NCBI RefSeq assembly: GCF_947179015.1 | Contig: NZ_CAMXCM010000007.1 | Location: 1-64,000 of the forward strand | DNA length: 64,000 nucleotides | DNA from: Commensalibacter communis | GTDB lineage: Bacteria; Pseudomonadota; Alphaproteobacteria; Acetobacterales; Acetobacteraceae | Reading direction: 5' to 3' | Part shown: positions 26,113 to 32,402 of the stretch, one piece after another | How positions within the stretch are numbered: the first letter of the stretch is position 1 | Layout of the letters: each line of letters starts with the position of its first letter | The notes under the pieces: model-generated | Database searches by the model: none | What the model saw: only the letters and a program-made list of their open reading frames with translations | Told to the model about the DNA's origin: nothing | Program-made: the position numbers and the translations under genes

Positions 26113-26488
26113 GACATATCTCTCCCTCATTACGGGCAATCGCAACAGCAAGATGACAAGGGTCATTGACCGTTTCAAAGAAAAATGGTGCCGTCAACGC
26201 CCCGTCATCCAATTGATGCAACATCTTTTTTTCTAACAACAGATCAATATTGTGTTGTATCAGGGCTTTTCTTAAACCTGTCTGCGCGCGAATGGCTTTG
26301 TTTCTTTGAAAGTCATTTTCAAAGCTCAATTTACCAAAAGGACTGCCGTCCTTGGTATGAAACATGATCCTGACCAGCACCAATAAAAAAGTGCCTAATT
26401 CAATTTCACAGTCATTCTCTTTGAAATAACGCTTTATTTGTAAAGGTTCAGGCTTTACAAAATCATATTTTATAGCTAGCTTTGTCAT
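26105..26488 (-). CDS. Unrecognised early phage protein coupled to the replication gene
   Basis: The 127-residue protein has two amphipathic helices (LGTFLLVLVRIMFHTKDGSP, and RAQTGLRKALIQHNIDLLLE) followed by LEKKMLHQLDDGALT. The middle could be a winged helix (NKAIRAQTGLRKALIQHNID). It is in the early operon with an 8-base overlap to the next gene, so it probably acts in replication or its control. No family is recognised. Confidence 0.6.
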   Translation of the reverse strand: MTKLAIKYDFVKPEPLQIKRYFKENDCEIELGTFLLVLVRIMFHTKDGSPFGKLSFENDFQRNKAIRAQTGLRKALIQHNIDLLLEKKMLHQLDDGALTAPFFFETVNDPCHLAVAIARNEGEICHA

Positions 26489-26513
26489 TGCTCTTTCCTT
26501 TGGATTACAGAGC

Positions 26514-26556
26514 CATTGTGAGGAGCGTGGTCGGGAAACTTTGCATCCTCACAATG
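26514..26556. repeat. 11-base perfect inverted repeat in the early operon
   Basis: CATTGTGAGGA at 26514-26524 is matched by TCCTCACAATG at 26546-26556 with a 21-base spacer. It lies in the 150-base gap between the GapR-like gene and the next gene. There is no T run on either side, so it is more likely a protein-binding site or an RNA structure than a simple terminator. The rest of the gap holds nothing else recognisable. Confidence 0.55.
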
Positions 26557-26638
26557 ATTAAATTGATAATTTAGGTTATTCATGGTCTATCTATTTTGCT
26601 TAATGATTGCATGGCAATAACGTTAAAACTGTTCTGAT

Positions 26639-26863
26639 TCACTTTTCATTATTTCCATTCATCATAATCTTTAAAAGCCAGCCACTAGGCGACCAGTTAA
26701 TGCGTCGAATGACTGGCACATCAAATCCAGCTGATTTTGCCTCGGCGTAAATATCTTTGATATCATTGGTCAAGCCCTTGAGCTCTTCTTCCAAACGCTC
26801 GATCCGCTCAACGATGCTGCGTAATCGATCCGCTGCAATCCCGCCTACTTCTGGTTCACTCAT
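26639..26863 (-). CDS. GapR-like DUF2312 protein with an altered C-terminus
   Basis: The first 53 residues match DUF2312/GapR, a small alphaproteobacterial DNA-binding protein that clamps overtwisted DNA: AADRLRSIVERIERLEEELK then DIKDIYAEAKSAGFDVPVIR. After RRI the family normally continues with a basic helix and a final helix; here it reads NWSPSGWLLKIMMNGNNEK instead, so the product is 74 residues and lacks the usual end. I checked the other frames and did not find the missing part, so this is not a simple frameshift. It may act as a dominant competitor of host GapR, or be decaying. Confidence 0.8.
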   Translation of the reverse strand: MSEPEVGGIAADRLRSIVERIERLEEELKGLTNDIKDIYAEAKSAGFDVPVIRRINWSPSGWLLKIMMNGNNEK

Positions 26864-26869
26864 GATTGA

Positions 26870-27073
26870 CTAACCTTTCAGATAAAGACCGTGCTTATTC
26901 AAAACCTTTATCAACTGATCATTTAATTGATTCATCTGTTTAGCTCGTATTTGCAAATCCTTATGCTCTTGCCAAAGTGTTCCTTTAACCACCGCAAAAC
27001 CGATAAAGCCCAAGCGTAATTCACTATATCCATCCCCTTTATCAAAACCAAAACCACGCCATGCAGCGGTCAT
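26870..27073 (-). CDS. Small unrecognised early phage protein
   Basis: The 67-residue product starts at ATG 27073, which overlaps the preceding stop as ATGA. It has RGFGFDKGDGYSELRLGFIG in its first half and a helical C-terminal half (QEHKDLQIRAKQMNQLNDQL) that could form a coiled coil. A second in-frame ATG lies 15 bases upstream. It is in the early operon just before the GapR-like gene. Function is unknown. Confidence 0.5.
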   Translation of the reverse strand: MTAAWRGFGFDKGDGYSELRLGFIGFAVVKGTLWQEHKDLQIRAKQMNQLNDQLIKVLNKHGLYLKG

Positions 27074-27360
27074 AATTGCTGTAAACATTTTCTAGCCTCA
27101 TTAATTCTGTCATTAAACTCTTGTTGTAACTCTGGGCAATCAGCCATCAAGACCATCAAATCATGCATACGAGGCGCATTCTTACCATACAGCCAGTTTC
27201 TAAAAGTAATAACCGCCCACCCATGTTTTCTAGAAACAACTTTTGCTGCGTTTCTCAGATTTCCATATCGTTTTTGTATATGTCTTTGCGTCATTTCAAC
27301 GCATAATTCGTTATTAAACATGACAATATTTCGATAACTTTGTGATCTAAAACTTTTCAT
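27070..27360 (-). CDS. Putative early DNA-binding regulator
   Basis: The 96-residue product starts at ATG 27360 with a TGGAGGAA ribosome-binding site about 8 bases upstream; the longer frame above it is not supported. It is basic, with a helical region RYGNLRNAAKVVSRKHGWAV then TFRNWLYGKNAPRMHDLMVL, which looks like a helix-turn-helix with the pattern of small phage regulators. A region with inverted repeats lies directly upstream and could be its target. Confidence 0.55.
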   Translation of the reverse strand: MKSFRSQSYRNIVMFNNELCVEMTQRHIQKRYGNLRNAAKVVSRKHGWAVITFRNWLYGKNAPRMHDLMVLMADCPELQQEFNDRINEARKCLQQL

Positions 27361-27410
27361 TGAATTCCTCCATATTAACAACATGTAACAGTTGCTAGTA
27401 TGGAGGAAAC

Positions 27411-27546
27411 GGAAAGTATGAACCCAATGGATCAAAGCAATGATACTATCCAAAAGATTCGTCTGGTTCATACTTTCCCCTTTCCCCTCAACATCTTGAA
27501 AAGAAAGGGCAGAGTATGGCGGGAAAGGAATTTGACTCCCTTTCCC
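27411..27546. repeat. Two inverted repeats between divergent early genes
   Basis: GGAAAGTATGAACC at 27411-27424 is repeated inverted at 27465-27478 (14 of 14 bases, 40-base spacer). GGGAAAGG at 27521-27528 is inverted at 27539-27546 with a 10-base spacer, and the two share a GGAAAG core. They lie in the 238-base gap between the minus-strand gene starting at 27360 and the plus-strand gene starting at 27599. The gap holds no convincing gene. A regulator operator or the phage replication origin are the likely uses. Confidence 0.6.
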
Positions 27547-27598
27547 ATTTACCCCATGATAAAAGTTACGACACAATTACAATCATGAGGAAACTGGT

Positions 27599-27901
27599 AT
27601 GAAAATTGATAAAAACTACGCATTTGAACTTCTACAGAAACTTGAAGAAATATACCCAGAAGCTCTTTATATTTACACCTTAAGTAAAATAGAAAACCCA
27701 GTAAAACCTACCCCCATAAAAAATCATAAAACAACGAAAATGCTAAAAAACGAAGCACATATTAAATATCTTTGTGGAGAGGATTTAGTAAAAACATTTG
27801 GAAATTCCGATCATGTTATTCTAACCAGCAAAGCAATAAATCTTTTAACGGATGGAATAGATATGGAAAGTTGGATTAAAAAGAAATTGAAACATAACTA
27901 A
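27599..27901 (+). CDS. Unrecognised plus-strand protein in the early region
   Basis: The 100-residue product starts at ATG 27599 behind ATGAGGAAA. It is helical and lysine-rich, with YAFELLQKLEEIYPEALYIY at the start and YLCGEDLVKTFGNSDHVILT in the second half. That segment has the shape of a winged helix (helix, turn, strand, then LTSKAINLL helix), as in phage DUF2513/YjcQ-type proteins. It interrupts the leftward early operon and converges with the next gene, overlapping it by 4 bases. It could be expressed in the lysogen. Confidence 0.55.
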   Translation: MKIDKNYAFELLQKLEEIYPEALYIYTLSKIENPVKPTPIKNHKTTKMLKNEAHIKYLCGEDLVKTFGNSDHVILTSKAINLLTDGIDMESWIKKKLKHN

Positions 27902-28218
27902 CCACCTTGATCAAAAAAAAGCAGCCCAGAACATAGATGCTCTTTTTCATCAGGTGGCTTTAAACGATATTGATCTGCTTCATAAATATATTGTCCATCC
28001 ACAAGAGCGGTATTTTTAAAATGAATATACAAAGGCTTACCAATAAAGACTTTAACCCAAAAATAGGGAAGTAATGGACAATACAAATCACGCATTTCAT
28101 CGTCAAACCGATTAACACCATATCTTGGAAGACAAGATTTAATGGATAAGGTCGTTTTTCCATGTACTTCATTATAATCTAAGGATGTTTTATTAATACG
28201 AAACAACACTTTACTCAT
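27898..28218 (-). CDS. Unrecognised early phage protein
   Basis: The 106-residue protein has a GAAAGGGTAGAAGG ribosome-binding region just before its ATG. It is beta-rich, with SKVLFRINKTSLDYNEVHGK at the start, the aromatic PLLPYFWVKVFIGKPLYIHF in the middle, and a C-terminal HLCSGLLFFDQGG. No signal peptide is present. Two cysteines are in the first half and one near the end. It lies in the early leftward operon after the cro-like gene. Function is unknown. Confidence 0.55.
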   Translation of the reverse strand: MSKVLFRINKTSLDYNEVHGKTTLSIKSCLPRYGVNRFDDEMRDLYCPLLPYFWVKVFIGKPLYIHFKNTALVDGQYIYEADQYRLKPPDEKEHLCSGLLFFDQGG

Positions 28219-28289
28219 CCTTCTACCCTTTCTTTAACTGAAACCCATACCAAAACAACCAAAGACAATCTTGGAGAATTGCCAGAGTT

Positions 28290-28487
28290 CTAATGTTCTT
28301 CAGGAATAACGAATAAATGTTTATTATTCCATGCCCATGTAACAAAATCAGATGCAGAATGAATAAGATTCCCGTCAGTTGAAGCAACAACCTTTGCCAA
28401 CTGTTCTCTTATTTTTTCTTCCGATGAAAGGATATGTTTTTTTGTTTCCCTACTTAATTCATCAGGTTCATTATCTATATAACTCAT
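28290..28487 (-). CDS. Small acidic early phage protein
   Basis: The 65-residue product starts with an ATGA overlap with the cro-like gene. It is acidic and helical (ELSRETKKHILSSEEKIREQ, LAKVVAS) with an aromatic end, VTWAWNNKHLFV. No family is recognised. Coupling to cro suggests early expression after induction. Confidence 0.5.
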   Translation of the reverse strand: MSYIDNEPDELSRETKKHILSSEEKIREQLAKVVASTDGNLIHSASDFVTWAWNNKHLFVIPEEH

Positions 28488-28726
28488 CCCTCTACCCTTT
28501 CCTTTGGTCGTTCAATATAATCTGGCCATTGTTGATCCTCTGGCCAATGATCTGAAAGCCATTCCACCGCATGTTCATAATTACGAACTGTGATGCTGCC
28601 ACCATTCTGTAAACGTGAAAGCGTTGTGCCAGAGTTAAAAATAAGTGTCGATAATGTCGGAAAAACAATTTTCCGACTCTCGCAATATCCAGAACAAAGG
28701 GTTAATAACTTGTCGATCATATTCAT
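28484..28726 (-). CDS. Cro-like repressor
   Basis: The 80-residue product starts at ATG 28726 (MNMIDKLLTLCSGY). It has a helix-turn-helix region SRKIVFPTLSTLIFNSGTTL then SRLQNGGSITVRNYEHAV, the size and shape of Cro-type proteins, and a C-terminal EWLSDHWPEDQQWP. It is divergent from the LexA-like repressor and its promoter overlaps the shared operator. The -10 lies only 9 bases before the start, with no ribosome-binding site, so the messenger is nearly leaderless. It heads the early operon. Confidence 0.7.
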   Translation of the reverse strand: MNMIDKLLTLCSGYCESRKIVFPTLSTLIFNSGTTLSRLQNGGSITVRNYEHAVEWLSDHWPEDQQWPDYIERPKERVEG

Positions 28727-28735
28727 AACAAAGAT

Positions 28736-28785
28736 ATTATACGGGATTAAACCCGCAGTCAATAACATTATATGGGTATAAACCC
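28736..28785 (-). promoter_or_regulatory. Lytic promoter with two operator palindromes
   Basis: On the minus strand, TTGACT (28762-28757) and TATAAT (28741-28736) flank a 15-base spacer that is almost exactly the palindromic element CGGGTTTAATCCCG (28742-28755 as the complement). A second related element, GGGTATAAACCC, is at 28774-28785. The same module recurs at 30613-30661, supporting these as operators of the prophage repressor. Confidence 0.65.
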
Positions 28786-28788
28786 AAA

Positions 28789-28815
28789 TGACAAAAAATA
28801 AAAATAAAGTATTAT
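28789..28815 (+). promoter_or_regulatory. Repressor promoter, leaderless
   Basis: A TGACAA-like -35 at 28789-28794 and TATTAT -10 at 28810-28815 precede the repressor ATG by only 7 bases. Transcription should start at or next to the ATG. No ribosome-binding site is present, in line with a leaderless message as in lambda cI from its maintenance promoter. Confidence 0.5.
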
Positions 28816-28822
28816 CCAAAAT

Positions 28823-29566
28823 ATGAGCGTTCCAGCATTAGTTTTGAAAATAGAAGAAATACTAAAACAAGAAGGTCTTAGCGAAAGAAAGGCCTGCTTG
28901 AATGCGGGTATAAGTATTGATTTTATTAGAGATATGCGCAGAAACGGAAATACACCCAAAACCGATAAACTTTTAAAGCTCGCCCAATCTTTAAACATAG
29001 ATGTAAATATTTTCCTACATGCGCTTAATGAAAACATCTCCCCTGTCCCTTCCACGTTATATCCTGTTCAATTAAAAACAATTTATATACGCGGGCAAGT
29101 TCAAGCTGGGCAATGGACACAAGCCATAGAATGGCCACGTGAAGACTGGGTTCCTGTCCCTATGCCAGAAGACCCTAAATACAAAGACTTTCCGACCTTT
29201 GCATTAGCTGTCAAAGGTGATTCGATGAATTTAATGTATCCTGATGGGTCTATTGTCATTGCGGTTAATTTTTGTGATTTAGGACGCAATCCAGAAAATG
29301 GAGAATGCGTTGTAACGATTCGACGCGACCCATTAACCGATTGTTACGAAGCAACATTGAAAATCGTTCAAATCCGTGAAGATGGTTCTGTCCTATTATG
29401 GCCACGCAGCAATCACCCAGATTTTACCAAACCCATACAACTTCCTAAAATAACCACAAAATATCAAGGCAATGGTTTTGATGGGGATTGTTCGTCTGCC
29501 CCTGATATTATGATTCAAAGCCTGGTCATTTGGTCATTAAATAGTGTTCAAAAAGTACCTATCTGA
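28823..29566 (+). CDS. LexA/CI-like prophage repressor with S24 peptidase domain
   Basis: The 247-residue protein has an N-terminal helix-turn-helix (LSERKACLNAGISIDFIRDM, then LKLAQSLNI) and a C-terminal S24 domain: AGQWTQA near the cleavage region, catalytic serine in AVKGDSMNLMYPDGS, and a lysine in YEATLKIVQI. It keeps the prophage silent by binding the CGGG-N6-CCCG operators and would cleave itself when RecA is activated. It is divergent from cro. The likely scissile dipeptide of the linker, usually AG or CG, may be the AG in QAGQW. Confidence 0.92.
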   Translation: MSVPALVLKIEEILKQEGLSERKACLNAGISIDFIRDMRRNGNTPKTDKLLKLAQSLNIDVNIFLHALNENISPVPSTLYPVQLKTIYIRGQVQAGQWTQAIEWPREDWVPVPMPEDPKYKDFPTFALAVKGDSMNLMYPDGSIVIAVNFCDLGRNPENGECVVTIRRDPLTDCYEATLKIVQIREDGSVLLWPRSNHPDFTKPIQLPKITTKYQGNGFDGDCSSAPDIMIQSLVIWSLNSVQKVPI

Positions 29567-29634
29567 ATTTATCAACATGCAATTATTGCGATAGTAATTT
29601 ATTTATTATACCGTTACCAAAAATGGAGAATATA

Positions 29635-30492
29635 ATGAAAAAATTACTTTTAATGGGTGCCTTTGCTTTATCTTTGCCCACCGCCGTAAAAGCACAACAA
29701 ACCGTATCTCAAACCACAATCAATCGAGCGATAAATGATGCCAAACAACACTTTTGTACAAATGGCATGAGTGGTTTTGCAAAACATATTAAAAACTGTT
29801 ACCAAAAAAGTGGTGGTGTTGATAAATGTCTATTAGAAGACATTTCTTTATCTGTATTTGACCATCAATTTCGTGAAGCAATGAAACAACAAACTGGACA
29901 AGAAGTGCCTCCATCTGATGTATTTTTTTCACAACCTGTTTCAGAAGCACGTTACAAAAAATATTTCCTGCCCAAGTTTGGAAATAACAATAAGGGATAT
30001 TCTTATTTAAAACCAGGAATTATCCAAGTTACCGACACAATGGGAAAATGCTTAGATAATACAGAGAAACAAGCAAAAACGACAACTACACGAGCAACCA
30101 CGGTTTCAGAAGCAGTTGTTAGTGAAGCCGTAACAGACACAAAAGCTAGCTTTTGTAGTAATAGCAATAAAGGTAATCTGACTTTAAAAAGATTAGATTT
30201 CGCACAACATATCCTGGGTTGTTATTCTCACTCAGAACAATCACCAGATAAGCTACCCGTATGCATACTAGAAGACTTATCATTCTGGGTTTTCGACAAA
30301 AATTCAAGGGCTGCTTCGCCAATATACGACCAAAACTATCCAGGTGATAAACAATTTTTCTCTGCAGTAGATTTTAATGACAGATTACAAGAATATATCG
30401 CACCTCACTTTGGATATCTTCCAGATGCTTTAAATTACTTTGATCCTGGTATTAATAAAGTTACAGATACCATGTTGAGTTGTGTCAAATAA
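29635..30492 (+). CDS. Secreted protein with two tandem cysteine-containing repeats (lysogenic conversion candidate)
   Basis: The 285-residue product starts at ATG 29635 with GGAG 6 bases upstream; an ATG 12 bases earlier is less well placed. It has a signal peptide (KKLLLMGAFALSLPTAVKA). The mature part is two repeats of about 115 residues. Each has FC near the start, then a HI-x-x-CY motif (HIKNCY and HILGCY), C-L/I-LEDLS and VFD, a FF segment, and finally FG, a Y-x-x-PGI segment and VTDTM-x-x-C (PGIIQVTDTMGKC and PGINKVTDTMLSC). It lies right after the repressor and is followed by a terminator, so it can be expressed in the lysogen. The family is not recognised. Confidence 0.75.
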   Translation: MKKLLLMGAFALSLPTAVKAQQTVSQTTINRAINDAKQHFCTNGMSGFAKHIKNCYQKSGGVDKCLLEDISLSVFDHQFREAMKQQTGQEVPPSDVFFSQPVSEARYKKYFLPKFGNNNKGYSYLKPGIIQVTDTMGKCLDNTEKQAKTTTTRATTVSEAVVSEAVTDTKASFCSNSNKGNLTLKRLDFAQHILGCYSHSEQSPDKLPVCILEDLSFWVFDKNSRAASPIYDQNYPGDKQFFSAVDFNDRLQEYIAPHFGYLPDALNYFDPGINKVTDTMLSCVK

Positions 30493-30560
30493 AATAAAAT
30501 AAAATAATATTACCAACAGTAATTATAGTATAATTGGAATAAGAATACCCACCAAAATTC

Positions 30561-30584
30561 AGACCTCATCAAGAGGTCTTTTTT
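30561..30584 (+). terminator. Rho-independent terminator after the secreted repeat protein
   Basis: AGACCTC (30561-30567) and GAGGTCT (30573-30579) form a 7-base stem with an ATCAA loop, followed by a run of six T. Confidence 0.8.
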
Positions 30585-30612
30585 AAATATCAACTTTATT
30601 TTATATTTTTTA

Positions 30613-30661
30613 CGGGATTTTAACCAAATAAATATTGACTACGGGTAATATCCCGTATATA
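30613..30661 (+). promoter_or_regulatory. Second repressor-type promoter-operator module
   Basis: TTGACT at 30635-30640 and TATATA at 30656-30661 flank a 15-base spacer holding ACGGGTAATATCCCG, the same layout as the cro promoter. A half-related site CGGGATTTTAACC lies at 30613-30625. The promoter points at the small genes that start at 30697 and would be off in the lysogen and on after induction. Confidence 0.6.
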
Positions 30662-30696
30662 CCTGTTTCCATGACAAAACGTCATAAGGGCTTTTG

Positions 30697-30795
30697 ATGT
30701 TGAATGATCCAGTTGCGTTTTGCCGGTCACTCCAAATCAATATCACCAAAAAAGCGTTTACTACCTTTTTCGCTGCCCCCTTTAATAAAGGATGA
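30697..30795 (+). CDS. Small peptide, first in the operator-controlled cluster
   Basis: A 32-residue frame starts at ATG 30697 with ATAAGGG 7 bases upstream and ends 4 bases before the next gene (LNDPVAFCRSLQINITKKAF and so on). It is the first well-placed start after the promoter at 30635-30661; an 8-codon frame at 30671 precedes it. It has the size of an early regulatory peptide or a leader peptide. No homology can be claimed. Confidence 0.4.
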   Translation: MLNDPVAFCRSLQINITKKAFTTFFAAPFNKG

Positions 30796-30799
30796 TGAT

Positions 30800-31006
30800 A
30801 TGGATACAAAATATAAAATATGGTTGATTGGGATTTCTTTTTTCATAATTGTTTTGATTAAATTAAGCCTAGTGGGATATGCAATCTATTCAATTTATGC
30901 ACTCTACCACCTTGCACAAACTACTGGGATTACTACCGCCGACTGGATTTGGTATGGAATAGCCATATTCCTTGGGTTGGGCGGATGCATCTTTAATAGC
31001 AAATAG
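30800..31006 (+). CDS. Small two-segment membrane protein
   Basis: The 68-residue product starts at ATG 30800 behind AAAGGATGAT. It has two hydrophobic segments, IWLIGISFFIIVLIKLSLVG and WIWYGIAIFLGLGG, joined by a short loop. It follows the 32-residue frame and precedes another small gene, all behind the second operator module. A role in lysis (holin-like) or in exclusion are both conceivable; the size fits a holin, but it is far from the late genes. Confidence 0.55.
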   Translation: MDTKYKIWLIGISFFIIVLIKLSLVGYAIYSIYALYHLAQTTGITTADWIWYGIAIFLGLGGCIFNSK

Positions 31007-31021
31007 CAAAACGAGAAAATT

Positions 31022-31279
31022 ATGAACGATATTAAAGACGATCAACAAGATGATAGTTATGAGTGGAAATGTTATTTCGAGTACGATTACCATTCATTGC
31101 AGCCAGTGGATGTAATGTTAGATCAAAACAAAATTGTAACAAACGTTATTTTATTTGAAGATCGTATATACAATCCTGAATATGAAGTTAAAGAGACCGA
31201 TAGAATATGCCATATAAAGCTCTACCGTATCTACGATCATTCATACTTCCATATAACTCATTATCGAAAAATAAACTAA
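31022..31279 (+). CDS. Unrecognised small soluble phage protein
   Basis: The 85-residue, acidic, tyrosine-rich protein (DDSYEWKCYFEYDYHSLQP then DVMLDQNKIVTNVILFEDRI) lies 15 bases after the membrane protein gene and is probably co-transcribed with it. An AACGAGAAAATT sequence precedes the ATG. No domain is recognised. It ends about 110 bases before the next gene, in a gap that holds an inverted repeat. Confidence 0.5.
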   Translation: MNDIKDDQQDDSYEWKCYFEYDYHSLQPVDVMLDQNKIVTNVILFEDRIYNPEYEVKETDRICHIKLYRIYDHSYFHITHYRKIN

Positions 31280-31335
31280 ATTCCAAGCAAACAAGACGCT
31301 AACATATCCACATAGTTTAAATTATCAAACAAAAA

Positions 31336-31366
31336 AAAGGGACAGGTCTCGAACACCCATCCCTTT
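31336..31366 (-). terminator. Inverted repeat with a T run on the minus strand
   Basis: AAAGGGA (31336-31342) pairs with TCCCTTT (31360-31366). On the minus strand the second arm runs into eight T, as in a terminator. The nearest minus-strand gene is the integrase, ending 1 kb upstream, so it may stop read-through from it. Confidence 0.45.
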
Positions 31367-31392
31367 CATCATAATTCAAAGGACACCACAAA

Positions 31393-31725
31393 ATGCCTAA
31401 AAATCACAGCAACAACATATACCAAACCACCGTATTTAATCAATACCCACCAGAACAACGCGCAATCTTAATTGAAAAAAGAAAGCGTATTATCAACCAC
31501 CGCATTCAATCCCAAAGCCACTTCAACTACCCTGAAACGGCGAATTATTTTTGGAAACAATCCGAAGTGGAAGCCAAAGAACTGACCCAATGGCTTAAAA
31601 ACAATCCACCACCAGCATTGAACAGCCCGCCTTTCACTAACCCTTTCACAAAATGCAAACGGTGGCTGCAACAACTATCAATCAACCAATATCCTCAGAA
31701 TTCAAACCCATGCTCATCGCAATAA
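31393..31725 (+). CDS. Unrecognised phage protein, proline-rich C-terminus
   Basis: The 110-residue product is polar and basic in its first half (PEQRAILIEKRKRIINHRIQ) and rich in proline and asparagine near the end (WLKNNPPPALNSPPFTNPFT). It has no signal peptide. It starts at ATG 31393 after AAAGGACACC. Its end overlaps the next small frame by 16 bases. It lies in the cluster of small plus-strand genes between repressor and integrase; function is unknown. Confidence 0.5.
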   Translation: MPKNHSNNIYQTTVFNQYPPEQRAILIEKRKRIINHRIQSQSHFNYPETANYFWKQSEVEAKELTQWLKNNPPPALNSPPFTNPFTKCKRWLQQLSINQYPQNSNPCSSQ

Positions 31726-31796
31726 TACTGACCATACTCTCCAGCGTTTGGCTGGGATACGCAATCAATGATTTTATAAAAGGATGTGGGGAATGA
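31710..31796 (+). CDS. 28-residue membrane peptide
   Basis: A frame from ATG 31710 encodes a single hydrophobic segment (IAIILTILSSVWLGYAI) followed by a polar tail. It overlaps the previous gene by 16 bases and the next by 4 (ATGA), the spacing of a translated gene in this cluster. It is too short to confirm by sequence alone. Confidence 0.4.
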   Translation: MLIAIILTILSSVWLGYAINDFIKGCGE

Positions 31797-32071
31797 CCAA
31801 AACATTAATAGATTCATACATGGATTGCCATAGAGTATTCACTCTTCAAATAGGTGATGATACCATTTCTATAGAAGATGATGAAATTGATACTATAGGG
31901 AAACCATGGGATCGTACAGAATTAACAGATATATCCACCACCACTTTATATGATTTTGTTGTCAAACTTAATAAAGAAATCAATGACGATGAAAAAGTGG
32001 TGTTAGATAGAGAATGGTTACTTAATCAAATTGCCTCTCACTTAAGATCTTTAATTTATTCATATTACTAA
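31793..32071 (+). CDS. Unrecognised small acidic phage protein
   Basis: The 92-residue product starts at ATG 31793, which overlaps the stop of the upstream peptide as ATGA; AGGATGTGGGGA precedes it. It is acidic (GDDTISIEDDEIDTIGKPWD) with a helical C-terminal half (VLDREWLLNQIASHLRSLIY). No family is recognised. It is in the plus-strand cluster leading to the excisionase-like gene and may be co-transcribed with it. Confidence 0.5.
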   Translation: MTKTLIDSYMDCHRVFTLQIGDDTISIEDDEIDTIGKPWDRTELTDISTTTLYDFVVKLNKEINDDEKVVLDREWLLNQIASHLRSLIYSYY

Positions 32072-32090
32072 ATAAACAAGGCATAAAACA

Positions 32091-32171
32091 ATGAAAAGAA
32101 TTTGGTTAAATATCTTACTCGACAAGATCAAAATATTTAACAAAGATACAAATAAAGACCACAGGATATAG
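32091..32171 (+). CDS. 26-residue basic peptide before the excisionase-like gene
   Basis: A frame from ATG 32091 ends with TAG directly followed by the ATG of the next gene (TAGATG). It is basic and helical (KRIWLNILLDKIKIF). An AAGG sequence lies 10 bases upstream. The direct stop-start junction suggests translational coupling, but the size leaves it uncertain. Confidence 0.35.
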   Translation: MKRIWLNILLDKIKIFNKDTNKDHRI

Positions 32172-32402
32172 ATGATGGAAACAGAAAACAAAATAGTTGG
32201 ATATGAAGGGTTGGCTAAAATATTAGGATTGTCCGAGAAATATCTACCAATTTTAAGAAAGAAAAATCCAGAAAGATTACCACCGCCAACAAGAGCTTCA
32301 AAAACAAAATGGCACATTGATGTCGTCAATGACTGGCTTAAAGATGATAACAACAATAAACCAGCCAGAGGACGGAAAAGAAAAATGTATAACATCCTTT
32401 AA
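32172..32402 (+). CDS. Excisionase-like / AlpA-like DNA-binding protein
   Basis: The 76-residue product has a MerR/AlpA-type helix-turn-helix: VGYEGLAKILGLSEKYLPIL, RKKNPERLPPP, then a DVVNDWLKD helix and a basic tail (PARGRKRKM). Small proteins of this kind act as excisionases or as activators of integrase genes. It converges with the integrase and overlaps it by 4 bases, so the two act at the same attachment site in opposite senses. A second in-frame ATG lies 3 bases later. Confidence 0.7.
   Translation: MMETENKIVGYEGLAKILGLSEKYLPILRKKNPERLPPPTRASKTKWHIDVVNDWLKDDNNNKPARGRKRKMYNIL

Noticed and set aside
26639-26720. Simple frameshift as the cause of the altered GapR-like C-terminus
   Set aside because: Neither of the other two frames gives the expected basic helix, so the end has been replaced or has diverged instead.
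27400-27588. 62-codon plus-strand open frame over the inverted repeats
   Set aside because: It runs through both inverted repeats, has a low-complexity composition explained by the repeats, and competes with the well-placed gene start at 27599.
31336-31366. tRNA-like fragment (GGTGTTCGAGACC on the minus strand) as an attachment site remnant
   Set aside because: No acceptor or anticodon arm is adjacent, the stem pairs do not fit a T arm, and it lies 2 kb inside the integrase end. It fits a terminator better.
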